Shown here one piece after another: positions 52,520 through 64,000 of a DNA stretch of 64,000 nucleotides. The notes under the pieces are model-generated. The model worked only from the letters and a program-made list of their open reading frames with translations. It did no database searches and was not told the origin of the DNA. Every line of letters starts with the position of its first letter. The stretch's first letter is position 1. The DNA is taken from the NCBI GenBank assembly GCA_004014935.1, contig CP025326.1:1240001-1304000 (forward strand), given 5' to 3'. This stretch comes from Saccharomycopsis malanga (taxonomy: Eukaryota > Ascomycota > Saccharomycetes > Ascoideales > Saccharomycopsidaceae). The translations under genes and the position numbers were made by a program.

Positions 52520-53228
52520 TTGTTTCTGATCGAAATATATTTGATCTTTATATGCTTTATATAAAATATGTGGGAAGGCACTTTTAGTTCGCTATGTATT
52601 TGAAGCAATATTTTTAAAAAAATCTATTGGTCTATTAATCTCATCAACTATCAGTAATGTATATATACTTTATTCTTGAGTAAGAATAATATATGGCTAA
52701 TTAAAGATTGCAGTCTTTAACATTCACCTAATCACATAGGTCTTCTACATGCCCTGATAATGGCTTCTCATCAGAATCAGCTGTACTTTGTTTTACATTA
52801 TACATGACTCTAATAACGAATTCTCTCAATAAATAACTAACAACTTGCCTCCTTTGGAAACTTAACCAACTAAACGTTACATTTGATTTTCATACTCTGC
52901 CCTGTATATATGCACATGATCTCATACACTAATTTGAGCCCTATAACAGTCACAGTCTTTTCATGAACGCCCAACACCACATCCTAACATCATATGGTTC
53001 TCAGCCTTTTTCATACAGTCAAGCATGAAATTTTCGGGCTTGTGCCTTTACCATAGTAGTGAGTCCCGTGACTGCCTTACTATCTGTCTAATTTTCACTG
53101 TGGTGATTCTCACTGGCAAACAAAAAACTTTCAGTTATAGAAAAAGAATTTTTAGGGAATATAGTAATACTAGACGGTTTGATATCAGAATAGTCTTCAG
53201 AAGCCATCAACAATAACAACAGTAGAAT
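52520..53228. other. Intergenic region and RPS7 promoter
   Basis: This is AT-rich sequence between RKI1 and RPS7, with a TATATATGC run near 52905. It contains pyrimidine-rich stretches typical of ribosomal-protein gene leaders. No gene is seen. Confidence 0.55.
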
Positions 53229-54212
53229 ATGTCTGCCGCTGCCAAGATCTTGAACAAGGAACCTACCGAACTTGAATTACAAGTCGCTCAAGCTTTCATT
53301 GACTTGGAAGCTCACACTCCAGAGTTGAAAGCTGACTTGAGATTGTTGCAATTCAAATCCATCAAGGAAGTAAGTGTTCATAATATTTGAAAGAATAGCG
53401 AATATGAGGATGTGTGGTAAAAAAGGTATTATGAGTAGTTTATGAGGGATAAAGACTTCGAGCCAAAAGAGCGTTAAAGTGAAAATTATTATCAAGTCAT
53501 CATGGAATGAAATCATTATCAAAAGTTTGTCAATGAATTTTTCAAATTATATAAACGTGCTTTATCATATCATAAAGATAAAGTATCTACTTGCAGTAGA
53601 CTGACATATCGAAAGATTGGCATATAAATAGACAAACTTGAAGGTATAATTTCCACGCTCATTTCAAAATATTCGAATAAAAATATAAAAATATAATGTT
53701 TCTCATAATGTTATATGCAATATAGTGAAAACACATCCTCAGATTCTTACCTCACTTTTGTTACAATATACTAACAAAATATTTAGATTGACGTTGCCGG
53801 TGGTAAAAAAGCCATTGTTGTCTTCGTTCCAGTCCCAGCTTTGAGTGCTTACCACAAAGTCCAAATCAGATTGACCAGAGAATTGGAAAAGAAATTCCCA
53901 GACAGACATGTTGTCTTCTTGGCTGAAAGAAGAATCTTGCCAAAGCCAGGTAGAACTTCTAGACAAACTCAAAAGAGACCAAGATCTAGAACTTTGACTG
54001 CTGTTCACGACAAAATCTTGGAAGACTTGGTTTTCCCAACTGAAATTGTTGGTAAGAGAGTCAGATACTTGGTTGGTGGTAACAAAATCCAAAAGGTTTT
54101 GTTGGACTCCAAGGACTCTTCTAACGTTGACTACAAATTAGAATCTTTCCAATCTGTCTACAACAAATTAACCGGTAAACAAGTTGTTTTCGAAATCCCA
54201 GGTGACTACTAA
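53229..54212 (+). CDS. RPS7: Ribosomal protein eS7, one intron
   Basis: Exon 1 is 53229-53369 (47 codons, [18 protein letters not shown] ... LLQFKSIKE) and exon 2 is 53787-54212. The 417-bp intron has donor GTAAGT, branch point TACTAAC at 53769-53775 and acceptor TTTAG, phase 0. The 188-residue product matches yeast Rps7A/B (190), with the conserved [40 protein letters not shown] and [20 protein letters not shown]. The intron sits at the same codon boundary (KE/IDVAGG) as in S. cerevisiae. It is a 40S subunit component. I looked for a snoRNA in the intron and saw none. Confidence 0.97.
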
Positions 54213-55334
54213 ATCATCTGTTCATTTCAAAAAACAATAAAAGAATAAAAGAAAGAAAACGTTTTTGATTAATGTTCTATAACTTTTTTTTCTCCTCGTC
54301 CTTCTTGTCATTTTTCTTTTCTTTTCTTATTTTCTGTTTTTCTCTACATCTATTTTTCTCCATAAGTAATGTTTTTATTATTGCAATGATAGTATAGGAA
54401 AATAAAAAAAGGAAAGAGAAGCAAGGCCCCTCTCAAATCTTATTCGTTTTTTCAATTTATTCCATTTGCTGCTGGTGAATGTGAATTATGTATTATCAAT
54501 GTATTGAAGCTTCCATAGCTATTAATGTAGGTAGAAATCTTATTGCATCATTTTGGCAGCAGGAGTATGAGGCTGAAAGATTGACCTACAGTCTCATAGT
54601 ACACTCGGTACTATGGCACATTTCAAAGAACAAAATATAATATAATACTTTTTCAAAAGCTTTTCCGCATTTTGAATCAGAAGTTGAAACGTAATATATA
54701 ATCGTCATTTTGATTTAAAAGAGACTATGGGCTCTACTTCAGTCCAACTAATAAACCTGTATTTGGGAATAGCGTCAATACTTAAAAGTACATTAAATAC
54801 CCAGCTCATGTTATTCTCCAGAAGTAAAGATTGGCATGACTTGTACATTGTTAAATGGCACCGAACGTGGGACCTTAAACCATGTAAGAAACACTTGACA
54901 AAATAAATTTATGAAATTGAACAATATATTGAACGGTAAATTAATCAGTTGCAAAAAGATTAATCAAAGGGTATGACTGACAGATGAACATTGTACTAAT
55001 GAAAAATATGAATTAGAAAAACAAGAAAAGCGGTATTGTCAACGATATTGGAGAGAAATAAAAAAGTAACAAGAAATGATTTTGCAGATATATATGATAA
55101 AAGATCTAAGAAATTAAAGATGGTCGAAAATAGACAATCGAGAAGAGCTGAACACGCGAAGAAAAGACAAACGTTAGAAGAAAAAACAATAAAGTGAATG
55201 CATCGCCAATGAGGTAGAGGTAAACGGGATGAGTAATTTTGCAGGATAATTATGTATGATGATATTTAATAGGGTATATCTATCGGCATTAAAAATAAGA
55301 TAGACATTACTTGATTGCAACAGCTGTGACTGGT
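54213..55334. other. Convergent intergenic region with an 8-bp hairpin
   Basis: This is 1.1 kb between the 3' ends of RPS7 and ARF3. A perfect inverted repeat CATAGTAC-n5-GTACTATG lies at 54595-54615. The rest is AT-rich, with pyrimidine tracts just after RPS7. No gene is seen. Confidence 0.55.
54595..54615. other. Perfect 8-bp inverted repeat
   Basis: CATAGTAC (54595-54602) and GTACTATG (54608-54615) flank ACTCG. It could form a hairpin in a 3' UTR or be a protein-binding palindrome. Confidence 0.8.
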
Positions 55335-55936
<602 letters not shown>

Positions 55937-57677
55937 TTTTCACGATTATTAAGATGTCAATGTCCTGCAGTTCAGGTGTACTATCAATAATATAGACCCA
56001 ATTAGCGCCAATGTAACGAGTTTTCTAAATTTTTACACCACTAAAATCTTCGTTCTGACGTTGTCCAGCTTTGATGACGCTCAAAAAAGTGTAAAAATCT
56101 TGGTAACGCCAATCAACGGCACTCTAGGCAGTCGGGAAATGTGAAAAAAATGAAAAAAATTGAAAATTGGAAATTAAAAAGTAAAAAACAATACTAATGA
56201 GGAATTGGCCAAAATTCCTTATATTATTAAATAGAACCACTTGAAAAATATATTTGTATGGATATTCCTATAACAACAGAATGTAGAAAATGAAATAAAG
56301 CCCGCGGATTTCTTTATTATGACAATTTCACTTCGCTAAACCTACTAAACTGTCCCTTTTCAGTTACTGTTTCGCTGTCCTCTACACCATTCGCGCTCTA
56401 TGGTTATGAGTAGCCAGTGCTCGTGATTTAGAAAGCGCGTCACGTCAACCGTCTTATCATGATAAGATCAATTGATGGTTTGTAAAGGGGTAGATAAATA
56501 AAGTGAAGACTCAATGATTGAATTTGACATGTTTCGTAGCAGTTAAGCAGCGTTACGTTTGATTCTTGAGCATCTTTTTTTTTATGAGAAAGTCTGAGGA
56601 GCGTGAGGTCGAAACGGATCATTTGTAAGCGATGTACTAGGTTGTGACAAGACGTAGGTAGATGTTAGTAAACCTGTAAAAGTTAACCATTTCAACAAAC
56701 TTTTTAATATCTTTTTTTAACAAAGGTGTCTTTAGTTAACAATATACTACTTTACAATAAGTCGGAGAATGTATGTTCAAACTTGTCAAATTATGAAAAT
56801 TCATTGACTAGATCGTATAAAATGACAAAACAGCTCGACTATCAGATAGTCTTTTAGTTCTTAATTTTATTTTCTCAAAAGCATTAATATATATATATAT
56901 ATATATATAATATAGGAGGTTATTCGGACAAAGACTAACCATATGTGTACACGAAAAACAAAGCCGTACATCCAGATTATCTTTTAAATTTAAAAAATGA
57001 ATATGTGCTTGTATTAACTTCTTTCGGCTTACAAGTTTGGCTTTTATTTCTCAAATAAATCTTTGTTATAGAAAAAAGTGAAAATGTCTCAAAAAGGTTT
57101 ATACAGTACGATAAAATACACATTTTTATAGTGACCCTTAGTAAGAAAGTAACTAAAATTAAGTAAAGTATAAAATGTGATATATAAGGTGCTTGATAAT
57201 TTCTGAAAATGTTTGTTTTGTCATGCATTATGTTGTAGAGGACTGAGTTAGAATTGTTCAACTAATGGCCAATTCGACATGTACAGTTTATCAGAAGTTC
57301 GAATATTTTTAATCAATATTAATTTATAGATGCAGTGCAAGAGATAAACAAAAGAATAATTTTTACAAAAGGGGACAAAAAACGAATATAGTATTTTTGA
57401 TAAAAATGAGATTGCCATTCAGGTTAAAGTCTAAGTAGAAAAATTGTGTACCAAAAGTATTATCAGCTGAGCAGTTACTTACCAGAAGCCACACTAACGA
57501 ATATTTGAAACAAAAAGATACCAGTTCGATATGATATTTCAATGCTACAGAGGTCATAAATAATTTGTAGTTACCTTTACAATAAATCATATAAAGAAGT
57601 ACCTTTAGAGTTTAGAGCCCGCCAAAGGGTGTTCGAACAAGTAGAATTTGTATAAACTTAATATAAAGCATTTTTGC
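55937..57677. other. Intergenic region between ARF3 and BZZ1
   Basis: This is 1.7 kb of AT-rich sequence between the ARF3 promoter and the BZZ1 3' end. It includes an (AT)n run at 56887-56909. The short minus-strand frames at 56977-57261 and 57363-57590 have no support. Confidence 0.55.
56887..56909. repeat. (AT)n microsatellite
   Basis: About eleven alternating AT dinucleotides lie in AT-rich intergenic sequence. Confidence 0.85.
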
Positions 57678-59644
57678 TTAAAGAATTTGGACATACAGAG
57701 TTGGAAAGAGTCCCTTAGCGCCCTTCAGTTCTCCTAATGTCCAACCAGAACCATCGTCTGGCTCGAGAATGGCAATCGTATCACCTGCGCCTAAAGATAA
57801 CTCATCATCACCATCAGCTTGGTAGTCGTATAAAGCCTTTGCCTGCTGTAATTTTTTCGCGCCTCGTCTTGGGGCAACTTTTGGTGGAAGGGCCTTTTTA
57901 GAAGACGACGACACAGTTTTTTCAATCTGGCTGATTACAATATAACTTGTAGGTACCAACCCACGTTCCCCATTTTCCTTCAACACCTTTGTCCATCCAG
58001 ACCCATCATCTGGTTCTACTATTTCAAACTTTTCGTTTGCTGCTACAGATACCTCGTCGTCTGCAGTTGATTGATATGGATAAGACGCCGTTCCTTCTTC
58101 AACCAAAACTGTTGTGGTAGACTCATTTTGTATGGAAGAAGCCGAAGAATCAGCTCTTGAAAGTGCAGTAGCATTAGACTGCCGTAACTTGTTACCCATG
58201 ATGGATGCAAAACCTCTAGATTTATGACTATGGGCAGTGGCAGTAGTAGCAGTAGACATTATAGAGTCTGCTCTATTCAAAGTGCTACTATTGGTTTCGC
58301 CAGCTGAACTACCATTTTTTTTCTTCAAAAAGCCCAATCTGCTTTTCTTCTTCTGCTGAAGTGGTTCCGTCAAGGTTAAATCTTTATCACCAGCATTGGA
58401 TTGAATGGTTTGCATTTCGACTTCAGCAGCCACTCTTTTGTTGTCATTAGTAATAAATGCTTTCAAGCACTGTATACTCTCGTCTACATAATATTGTAGT
58501 GACTTTTTATACTGACTATCTATGTTATGGTTTTTTTTCATGCTGATTTTCAACTGATTGACTTCACTAATTTTTTCTTGTAGTTTTTCACACGTTTGGT
58601 CCTTCTCCAAGAACAAGTTGTTAGCAACTGCCAATCGTTTCTTCAAGTCCGAAAGCTCTTCACTGTTGGTGATGATTTTGTCATCATCATGCCAGATTGG
58701 AGAAGGTTCATAATAGAAATCTTTAGGTTCATTCCAAGGCTCTATATTATGTTTGATGAACATTATGGTGTCCAAATGGAAATCATTTTGCTCTATTATC
58801 ATTACGGAGCTATGCAAATGTCCATTGATGGTATTGTTGCTGTTTTCTTCCATAGTAATGGCTTCTTTCCAAAGATTGTTCAATTCATTTGTTTTGAATT
58901 CGTTCAAATCCTGTAAACCATCAAGGATTTCAGGTAGATCCTGGTAGTAGTATTTGTCCTTTAAACGATTGGCCTGGTTAATTTTGATCAAGTACGAATT
59001 TTTGTAAATGTTCATCTTGACTTCTTTCTCAGAAAGCTTTTTAGTACTCTTAGTAGAAGACGATTTTTCCACTTTTGATCTTACATGTTCCATATTTTCA
59101 CAAGCTCCATCATACGCCTGCTTGGCCTTTTTTAAGTCACTATAGCAATCACTCTTCTCTTTATTCACTAAAGCATTAAGATCATTATACTTCTTTTGCA
59201 AGGAGTCCGCAATACGCTGGAATCTGCCAATCTTGTCCGCAATATGCGTGTTGAGGTTATTTGATAAAGCAAATTTCTCCTTAGCAATTAACTCGGTTTT
59301 GTTCAATATATCGTTCCACACAACAAGGGTGGAGTTTTCCAATGATCCGGGAGTTATCGTCGGCTCGTCTCCCACACTAACTGTTGTGCTGACTTTCGCT
59401 TTCTTTTTGAAGGATTCAGAGCATAGAGCTTGAAGCTTAGTGGCATATTCTTTCTCAATCGCAGAGCGTTGCTTATAAAAAGATTCAATATCCGCTAGCC
59501 ACGCTAGATTGTTGCCTAACCATTTGTCAGTTTTCTTGAAAGCATCCTATTATTGTTAATATACGTTTTTCTCGTTCAGTTTTATACAAAAACATGTCTC
59601 AAACTACCAACCTTCAATTCATTACCAATGCTAACGTTTTCCAT
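57678..59644 (-). CDS. BZZ1: F-BAR/SH3 protein Bzz1, one intron with unusual donor
   Basis: On the minus strand exon 1 is 59644-59612 (MENVSIGNELK), the 65-bp intron is 59611-59547, and exon 2 is 59546-57678 (starting DAFKKTDKWLGNNLAWLADI). The product has 633 residues, the same as yeast Bzz1, whose start SIGNEIKDSFKETHKW aligns across the splice. An F-BAR domain covers about 1-270 (QANRLKDKYYYQDLPEILDG, PSPIWHDDDK), followed by a coiled coil and a Ser-rich linker. Two SH3 domains end the protein (ASYPYQSTADDEVSVAANEK and AKALYDYQADGDDELSLGAG). Bzz1 activates Las17/WASP at endocytic sites. The donor reads GTTGGT instead of GTATGT; the branch is TATTAAC. Confidence 0.92.
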
Positions 59645-60150
59645 TGTTAGTATCCGAATTTTTACGTAAAGTCGTCCATATATATGCCATTTTGATTCTC
59701 ATTCCTATGACTTGTATAGCTGGTATACTTTAAGGCGCTACTTCTCAAGGTGACACGTCACGTGTATTTGTCTCTTGGTCATGAGTATCGGGGTAACCGC
59801 TTAGCCATGGTGTATAACCAAGGTGTTGGTATCTTTATAAACAGGTTGTACTATTTAGGCTGGTGCTATGACTGAGATCATGAGGCGTAGGAGTCTTAGT
59901 GCAATATAGATCAAACACTTGTGGATCTTCTTTTTGTAAAGTGTTTAGATTTTAAGTAAATATTATAACAGGTGTCAAAAGACTAATAAATAGTATTTAC
60001 GGCTGTCTACAATGAATTGAGTTAAGAATTGTATCTGTAGTCGGAAAATTCTAAGAAAATACTTTATTTATTTTGGTAAAAATTAGAAAGAAGGTGGTCT
60101 AAGATGTAATGATTTTCGATAGTATCATGAAAAGTGCTATATAGCAGTAT
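59645..60150. promoter_or_regulatory. BZZ1 promoter and intergenic region
   Basis: A CACGTG box at 59759-59764 lies 115 bp upstream of the BZZ1 start, next to a related half site (ACACGTCACGTG in context). The remaining sequence up to the 3' end of the next gene shows no feature. Confidence 0.5.
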
Positions 60151-61983
60151 TCAACCGTTAAAGCCAGTGAAGCCAGAGAGGAGGAAAAACTTGAAGTAAT
60201 CATACTTGTGGATTTCGTTAGCCCATTCCCAAGTACTGGTCAAGCGGCCATCTACACAGCTACCGGCAGAGAAGAAGTCATTAGCACCACTACCATTAAA
60301 TGCTTTGGTAAAAAAGTGATGCAAAATTCTCTTCAATAGCTCGTCTACAGAGCCAAACTCTTGGCTAATGATTGTAGTCAAGGTTTTGTCTCTTGGAAAC
60401 TCGTCTTCAATGTGGATCAAACAGATATCTATAGGGTTTAGGATTTTAGGAATTTGCAAGTATTTGTCCAAGAAGAAGAGAGCGTTAGGAACTGTTGAGT
60501 CGCCTAGATGTATGTAAGAAGAACCGATCCAGTAGCCAGATTTTTGTTTGACTTTCTCCAAGATGTTGAACATTTCTCTATATAATTTAGGACAGGATTT
60601 AACGCGGTTCAAACCTTGGCCGGTCTCAGTTAGTTTATAGGACGAGGACGAGCCGATGGCAAGCAAATCATCATCTGCTAATGACCATAGATGAATCATT
60701 TCCTTCATGATGACAGACCACAAGTTCAAAGATTGGAGGACGTATTCATACTGTTTGTCATGGTCATGCGTCAATCTGGACCCATTTTTGCCAAATTTGA
60801 TACCCAAATTGTAAGGAGAGCTACGTTCCAGCTGATCTTTGAAAAAGGACAAACGCTCAATCATCCTTACAATTGGTTTTCTATTGGAGTTGACAAATGA
60901 GTTAAAGTCGCCAATGGAATAGAGCACTTGTCGTATTTCCTCTTTGGAAAATCCGCGTGCAGAGCTATACTTGGAAGCAAGCTTTTCAATTGCATATTCT
61001 TTGATCTTGATTTCTCTGTTAATTTGAGCTCTAGGCTTGTTTCTTGAAGATATCTCGGCAGTGGCATTGAGTAGCAATTCGTCATCAAAGATCTTCAAAG
61101 CCGCGTCATTTCCATCGTTTCTCGAACTGAGATAATTATGAATAGTTTTGATGGGTTTGTAGAAATCAAATTCCATATGTGACTTGATTTCAGGTAATCT
61201 AGAGTCCATGATCATATATATCAACTTTCCAAAGTTGTCATTGAACTTGTCAGGGTTCAAAATCTTGAATCTTCTGCCAATTTCAAAAATGTTTTGGAAC
61301 CATTTCTCATTATCTTTGAAATTTTTGTCAATAATTAGTTCTTTACCAATCTTGATGTTTTTTGACACCACCAAACCTAACAAAATAGAACAAATTTCCT
61401 TCAACTGGCTCACAATTCTCTTAGATTTCGAGGTGTAGGAAAAAATGTCAATTTTATTAGTATAGTCGGATACATTTAACGCAGCATCTAGAAGCTTGAA
61501 TAACTGGCGTTCTTCACTGGTGAGCCGCAACGGAATGTAATTGGCTTGTTTTTTGATCTCATTGAGAAGAATTTTATTAATGTCAGAATATTGTTCAGAA
61601 TTAGCTTCCTCAAGTTCTTCTGCAGTGTATTCTTTATCAACTTGTTGTTCTTCAACATTGACTGGTTGTATAGCAACTTGTGTTTCATTAGGTAAATCAT
61701 TTGCCAACTTTTCAAACAGATGTTGCTTTCGCTTGCCCGAATTATGAATGAGTTTGAAACAGACACTACAGAACTTGTCATCACACTCAACACAATACAA
61801 CTCTATTGGCATATCTGTACATTCCACACAATACTGGTTGCTTTCCTCATGATCTGTCGTCCGATTGGAGTTGCCATTAATTACCTCGGCATTCTTGGTA
61901 TCATCAAGTTTCTCGTTCAAGTCATCATCAATAATGATATCCTCATTCTCCAAAATATCATTCAACGTAGGCTTGTCCGACAT
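60151..61983 (-). CDS. B-box zinc finger / DUF2009 protein (UPF0652 family)
   Basis: The 610-residue protein has an acidic N-terminus and a B-box-type zinc finger at about residues 50-95 (YCVECTDMPIELYCVECDDK ... FCSVCFKLIHNSGKRKQH). A large DUF2009 domain follows from about 150 to the end, with the family's conserved segments LVVSKNIKIGKEL, WFQNIFEIGRRFKILNPDK, NRVKSCPKLYREMFNIL, YWIGSSYIHLGDSTVPNALF and the C-terminal GSCVDGRLTSTWEW. The same architecture is known from S. pombe SPAC22H10.08 and from plants. I recall no S. cerevisiae orthologue. Molecular function is unknown; the B-box suggests protein-protein contact. Confidence 0.85.
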   Translation of the reverse strand: MSDKPTLNDILENEDIIIDDDLNEKLDDTKNAEVINGNSNRTTDHEESNQYCVECTDMPIELYCVECDDKFCSVCFKLIHNSGKRKQHLFEKLANDLPNETQVAIQPVNVEEQQVDKEYTAEELEEANSEQYSDINKILLNEIKKQANYIPLRLTSEERQLFKLLDAALNVSDYTNKIDIFSYTSKSKRIVSQLKEICSILLGLVVSKNIKIGKELIIDKNFKDNEKWFQNIFEIGRRFKILNPDKFNDNFGKLIYMIMDSRLPEIKSHMEFDFYKPIKTIHNYLSSRNDGNDAALKIFDDELLLNATAEISSRNKPRAQINREIKIKEYAIEKLASKYSSARGFSKEEIRQVLYSIGDFNSFVNSNRKPIVRMIERLSFFKDQLERSSPYNLGIKFGKNGSRLTHDHDKQYEYVLQSLNLWSVIMKEMIHLWSLADDDLLAIGSSSSYKLTETGQGLNRVKSCPKLYREMFNILEKVKQKSGYWIGSSYIHLGDSTVPNALFFLDKYLQIPKILNPIDICLIHIEDEFPRDKTLTTIISQEFGSVDELLKRILHHFFTKAFNGSGANDFFSAGSCVDGRLTSTWEWANEIHKYDYFKFFLLSGFTGFNG

Positions 61984-62096
61984 ATTCTGCTAATTCACAA
62001 TATTACTCTTGTTATGAAAAACAGATATACCAGTTGCTGCTCAAGTTTCGCACAGAAAAACGGTTGAAAAATAGTGCATCGAAAAGTGAAAAATTC

Positions 62097-62119
62097 CATG
62101 CATGCATGCATGCATGCAT
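62097..62119. repeat. (CATG)n microsatellite
   Basis: Nearly six perfect CATG/TGCA units lie 114 bp upstream of the B-box/DUF2009 gene. The run is self-complementary and provides overlapping TGCATG motifs. Confidence 0.9.
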
Positions 62120-62235
62120 CCCCCGATTTGGCATACTACTAGATGATACAGTAGCCATATAATATAATATAGTATTAAAGCCGTATAAAACAGAACAAGA
62201 AAAGAAAAAGTAACAGAAATAATCATACATAAGAT

Positions 62236-62757
62236 TCATACAGCAACGGTCTTGTAATTGTTTTGGGACACGGCTTCTGAGAATTTCTCTTCAACCACAT
62301 TACATAAGTCAACAAGATCATCCAATCCTTTATGTAGTGCCTCCACAGCAGTTATCTGGCCATAGGTCTGTATTCTTAAGTGAAGCTTGGTTTCCGAAGG
62401 ATGTGGAATAGAATATCCGCAAAATTCCACCTCTGGGTTTTTAATAATGATCTGTTTCAAGGCGTTACCTAAAGTATGGTCTTCATCAATGATTTGAAAA
62501 GATGCAGCAGATCCATCCTCAGATGCACCAGGAAGCTATGATTTTTGTTAGTATATTTAATCTCAAAAACCTTTCACAATTTAGTTCTACATCGTAACCC
62601 TAAAACTTACAATCCTTATTTTTTCCAAATCTTCTTCTTCTTCCTCTTCTTCTTCTTCTTCTTCCTCCTCGTTCTCGTTCTCCACTGCGTCTACTTCTAT
62701 GTTTTGAACTTCAGGAACTTCACTAGCTTCACGGCTTTCTTCTGGACTAATAGACAT
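62236..62757 (-). CDS. RPC19: RNA polymerase I/III shared subunit AC19, one intron
   Basis: On the minus strand exon 1 is 62757-62611 (49 codons, MSISPEESREASEVPE, then a run of 14 Glu and DLEKIRI). A 75-bp intron follows (donor GTAAGT, branch TACTAAC, acceptor CATAG), and exon 2 is 62535-62236. The 148-residue product (yeast Rpc19, 142) reads through the splice as LEKIRILPGASEDGSAASFQ, then IIDEDHTLGNALK, KNPEVEFCGYSIPHPSE and LHLRIQTYG. This is the alpha-like L-domain that pairs with Rpc40. Upstream frame beyond the chosen ATG extends to 62871 but does not match the family. Confidence 0.95.
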
Positions 62758-64000
62758 CTTTAACTTTTGTTGAATAATATTATTTAATCGTGATACAGTT
62801 GTATAGTAACTACCTTTTCTTCTATCACTGAAAGTTCTCCTAATAAAATTTTTTTTTCTGTCATGTGACATATGCAGGAAATATATATATACTTATGTAA
62901 TCAAAGATGCATGATAAGCTACATTCAAGTTATCAATAATACTTTAAAATATTATTGATCATAATGTACCTATTATTAGTTGTGATTAGTTGAAATATAA
63001 TTATTAGTATAAATCATTTCATCGCCCAATGTTTCATGTAGATACTTGATAAATAAGGTGCTCGCAGTGCTACTGTACCATTCAAGTGAAAAGTGAACGA
63101 TTTTAAATAGTATATGATAGAATTCTTTTCTATCTTTGTAGGTTTGCAATAAAAATGTTTTTTAAAGAGCCCCTTAGAACTCTGTAGCTTTTGATTTGCA
63201 ACACTGCAAGGAAAAACCCCGATAGCAATTTTGGTTCGTTTAAGAAAAGAAAGTAATTTTACTACTGATTTAAAAAGTGATTACTGAAGTTTTGTATATT
63301 AATGTTGGGTTTATTTTTATGAGTTTCTGACTCAAAATCCTTATGAACGTTGTTTTATACAGGTTTAATGTTATAGTATCCTCAGCCCATTTTCCGCCCA
63401 TTTTTCAATGGTGATAATTTTAGCAACTTTGATTCTATAATGTCTTACTCTATGCTAATCATAACCATTCATTCAGTCAATAGTAAATTTATAGCTCATT
63501 GTTTCTGTTTTATTAAGGACATTTGTAATCATAAAAAATGCAGAAAATACGACAGGCACCTTATAATAAGCGGGAATTCAGGGAGGTAACGGTTTATTAT
63601 TAGGTACACTGCATTATGCTGAGAAATTTTTTTGTTATAAATTTTATGTAATTATTTGATATTCACGTTTTGCATCATTTCAAGAAGGATTAATATGATT
63701 AACAGCAATGTAAAGTAAAGAGAATATTGTTCACAATCCCCTGAGAAAGCCAGTAATTAATAGAACTTCATCCCTTTCAACAAAGCATCCAATCAGACTG
63801 AATACTTGCTTCTAAGTGCGGCTGACAAAGAGGCAATAAGGGCAGCTCATTATTCATTAAGGGCCAATGTTATTACAACAAGTAAGAGCTGATGTCATTG
63901 GTGGACTGGTGGTACAACAATCCGGACCTCACTTTTGCACGCGGCCAAGTGATTTTCGTAAATTCAAACAAAGATTTTTTACAGACAAAGTCTCAAAGAA
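62758..64000. other. Intergenic region upstream of RPC19 to window end
   Basis: This is 1.2 kb of AT-rich sequence with the RPC19 promoter at its left. I see no ORF or RNA gene. The next gene presumably lies beyond the window. Confidence 0.55.

Noticed and set aside
53370-53786. Possible snoRNA in the RPS7 intron
   Set aside because: No clear C/D pair or H/ACA layout was found; the intron length is ordinary for ribosomal-protein genes.

Overview
The window looks like a chromosomal segment of a budding yeast (Saccharomycotina). Genes are compact and mostly intronless. The few introns (52-417 bp) lie near the 5' ends and have yeast branch points (TACTAAC or close variants). Almost every gene has a recognisable S. 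cerevisiae counterpart. The base composition is AT-rich. In the 788-codon Sec23-like gene I found no in-frame CTG codon at all, which fits the CUG-Ser clade (Candida/Debaryomyces relatives), where CTG is avoided at leucine positions. This does not prove the clade.

Layout from left to right: the 3' end of a lysyl-tRNA synthetase (MSK1-like, +); BNA3 (-); SSC1 mitochondrial Hsp70 (+); RRP40 (-); TMA46 (-); DMA1/2-like FHA-RING ligase (+); SRP21 (-); SLX1 (+); RGS2-like (+); a UBL3/MUB-like prenylated ubiquitin-fold protein (+); asparagine synthetase (+); a Sec23 paralogue of the NEL1 type (+); a periplasmic-binding-protein-fold protein of the Candida Ca3427 family (+); CDC45 (-) facing LCL2 (+, one intron); SEN2 (-); a C2H2 zinc-finger protein (-); an ECM3-like AEC-family membrane protein (-); an unrecognised Ser/Asn-rich membrane protein (+); RKI1 (+); RPS7 (+, 417-bp intron); ARF3 (-, 27-nt first exon); BZZ1 (-, one intron with an unusual donor); a B-box/DUF2009 protein (-); RPC19 (-, one intron). 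Apart from the divergent pair CDC45/LCL2, which shares a promoter with two ACGCGT boxes, neighbouring genes are functionally unrelated, as is usual in yeast.

Intergenic space is large (up to 4.5 kb) and not empty. The most notable signal is a dispersed family of about 340-bp elements at 5-7 places. They have a tRNA-like head with Pol III A and B boxes, an unrelated body, and a 3' end running into (ATT)n. This is the structure of a tRNA-derived SINE, which is rare or undescribed in budding yeasts as far as I know. One copy is nearly complete, others are 5'-truncated or internally deleted, and two are inverted composites. Other non-coding signals are a TGCA-dense 650-bp block and two strong hairpins upstream of the RGS2-like gene, a stress-element-rich promoter-like block with no gene after it (38.2-38.4 kb), and CACGTG boxes that all fall 90-135 bp upstream of start codons.
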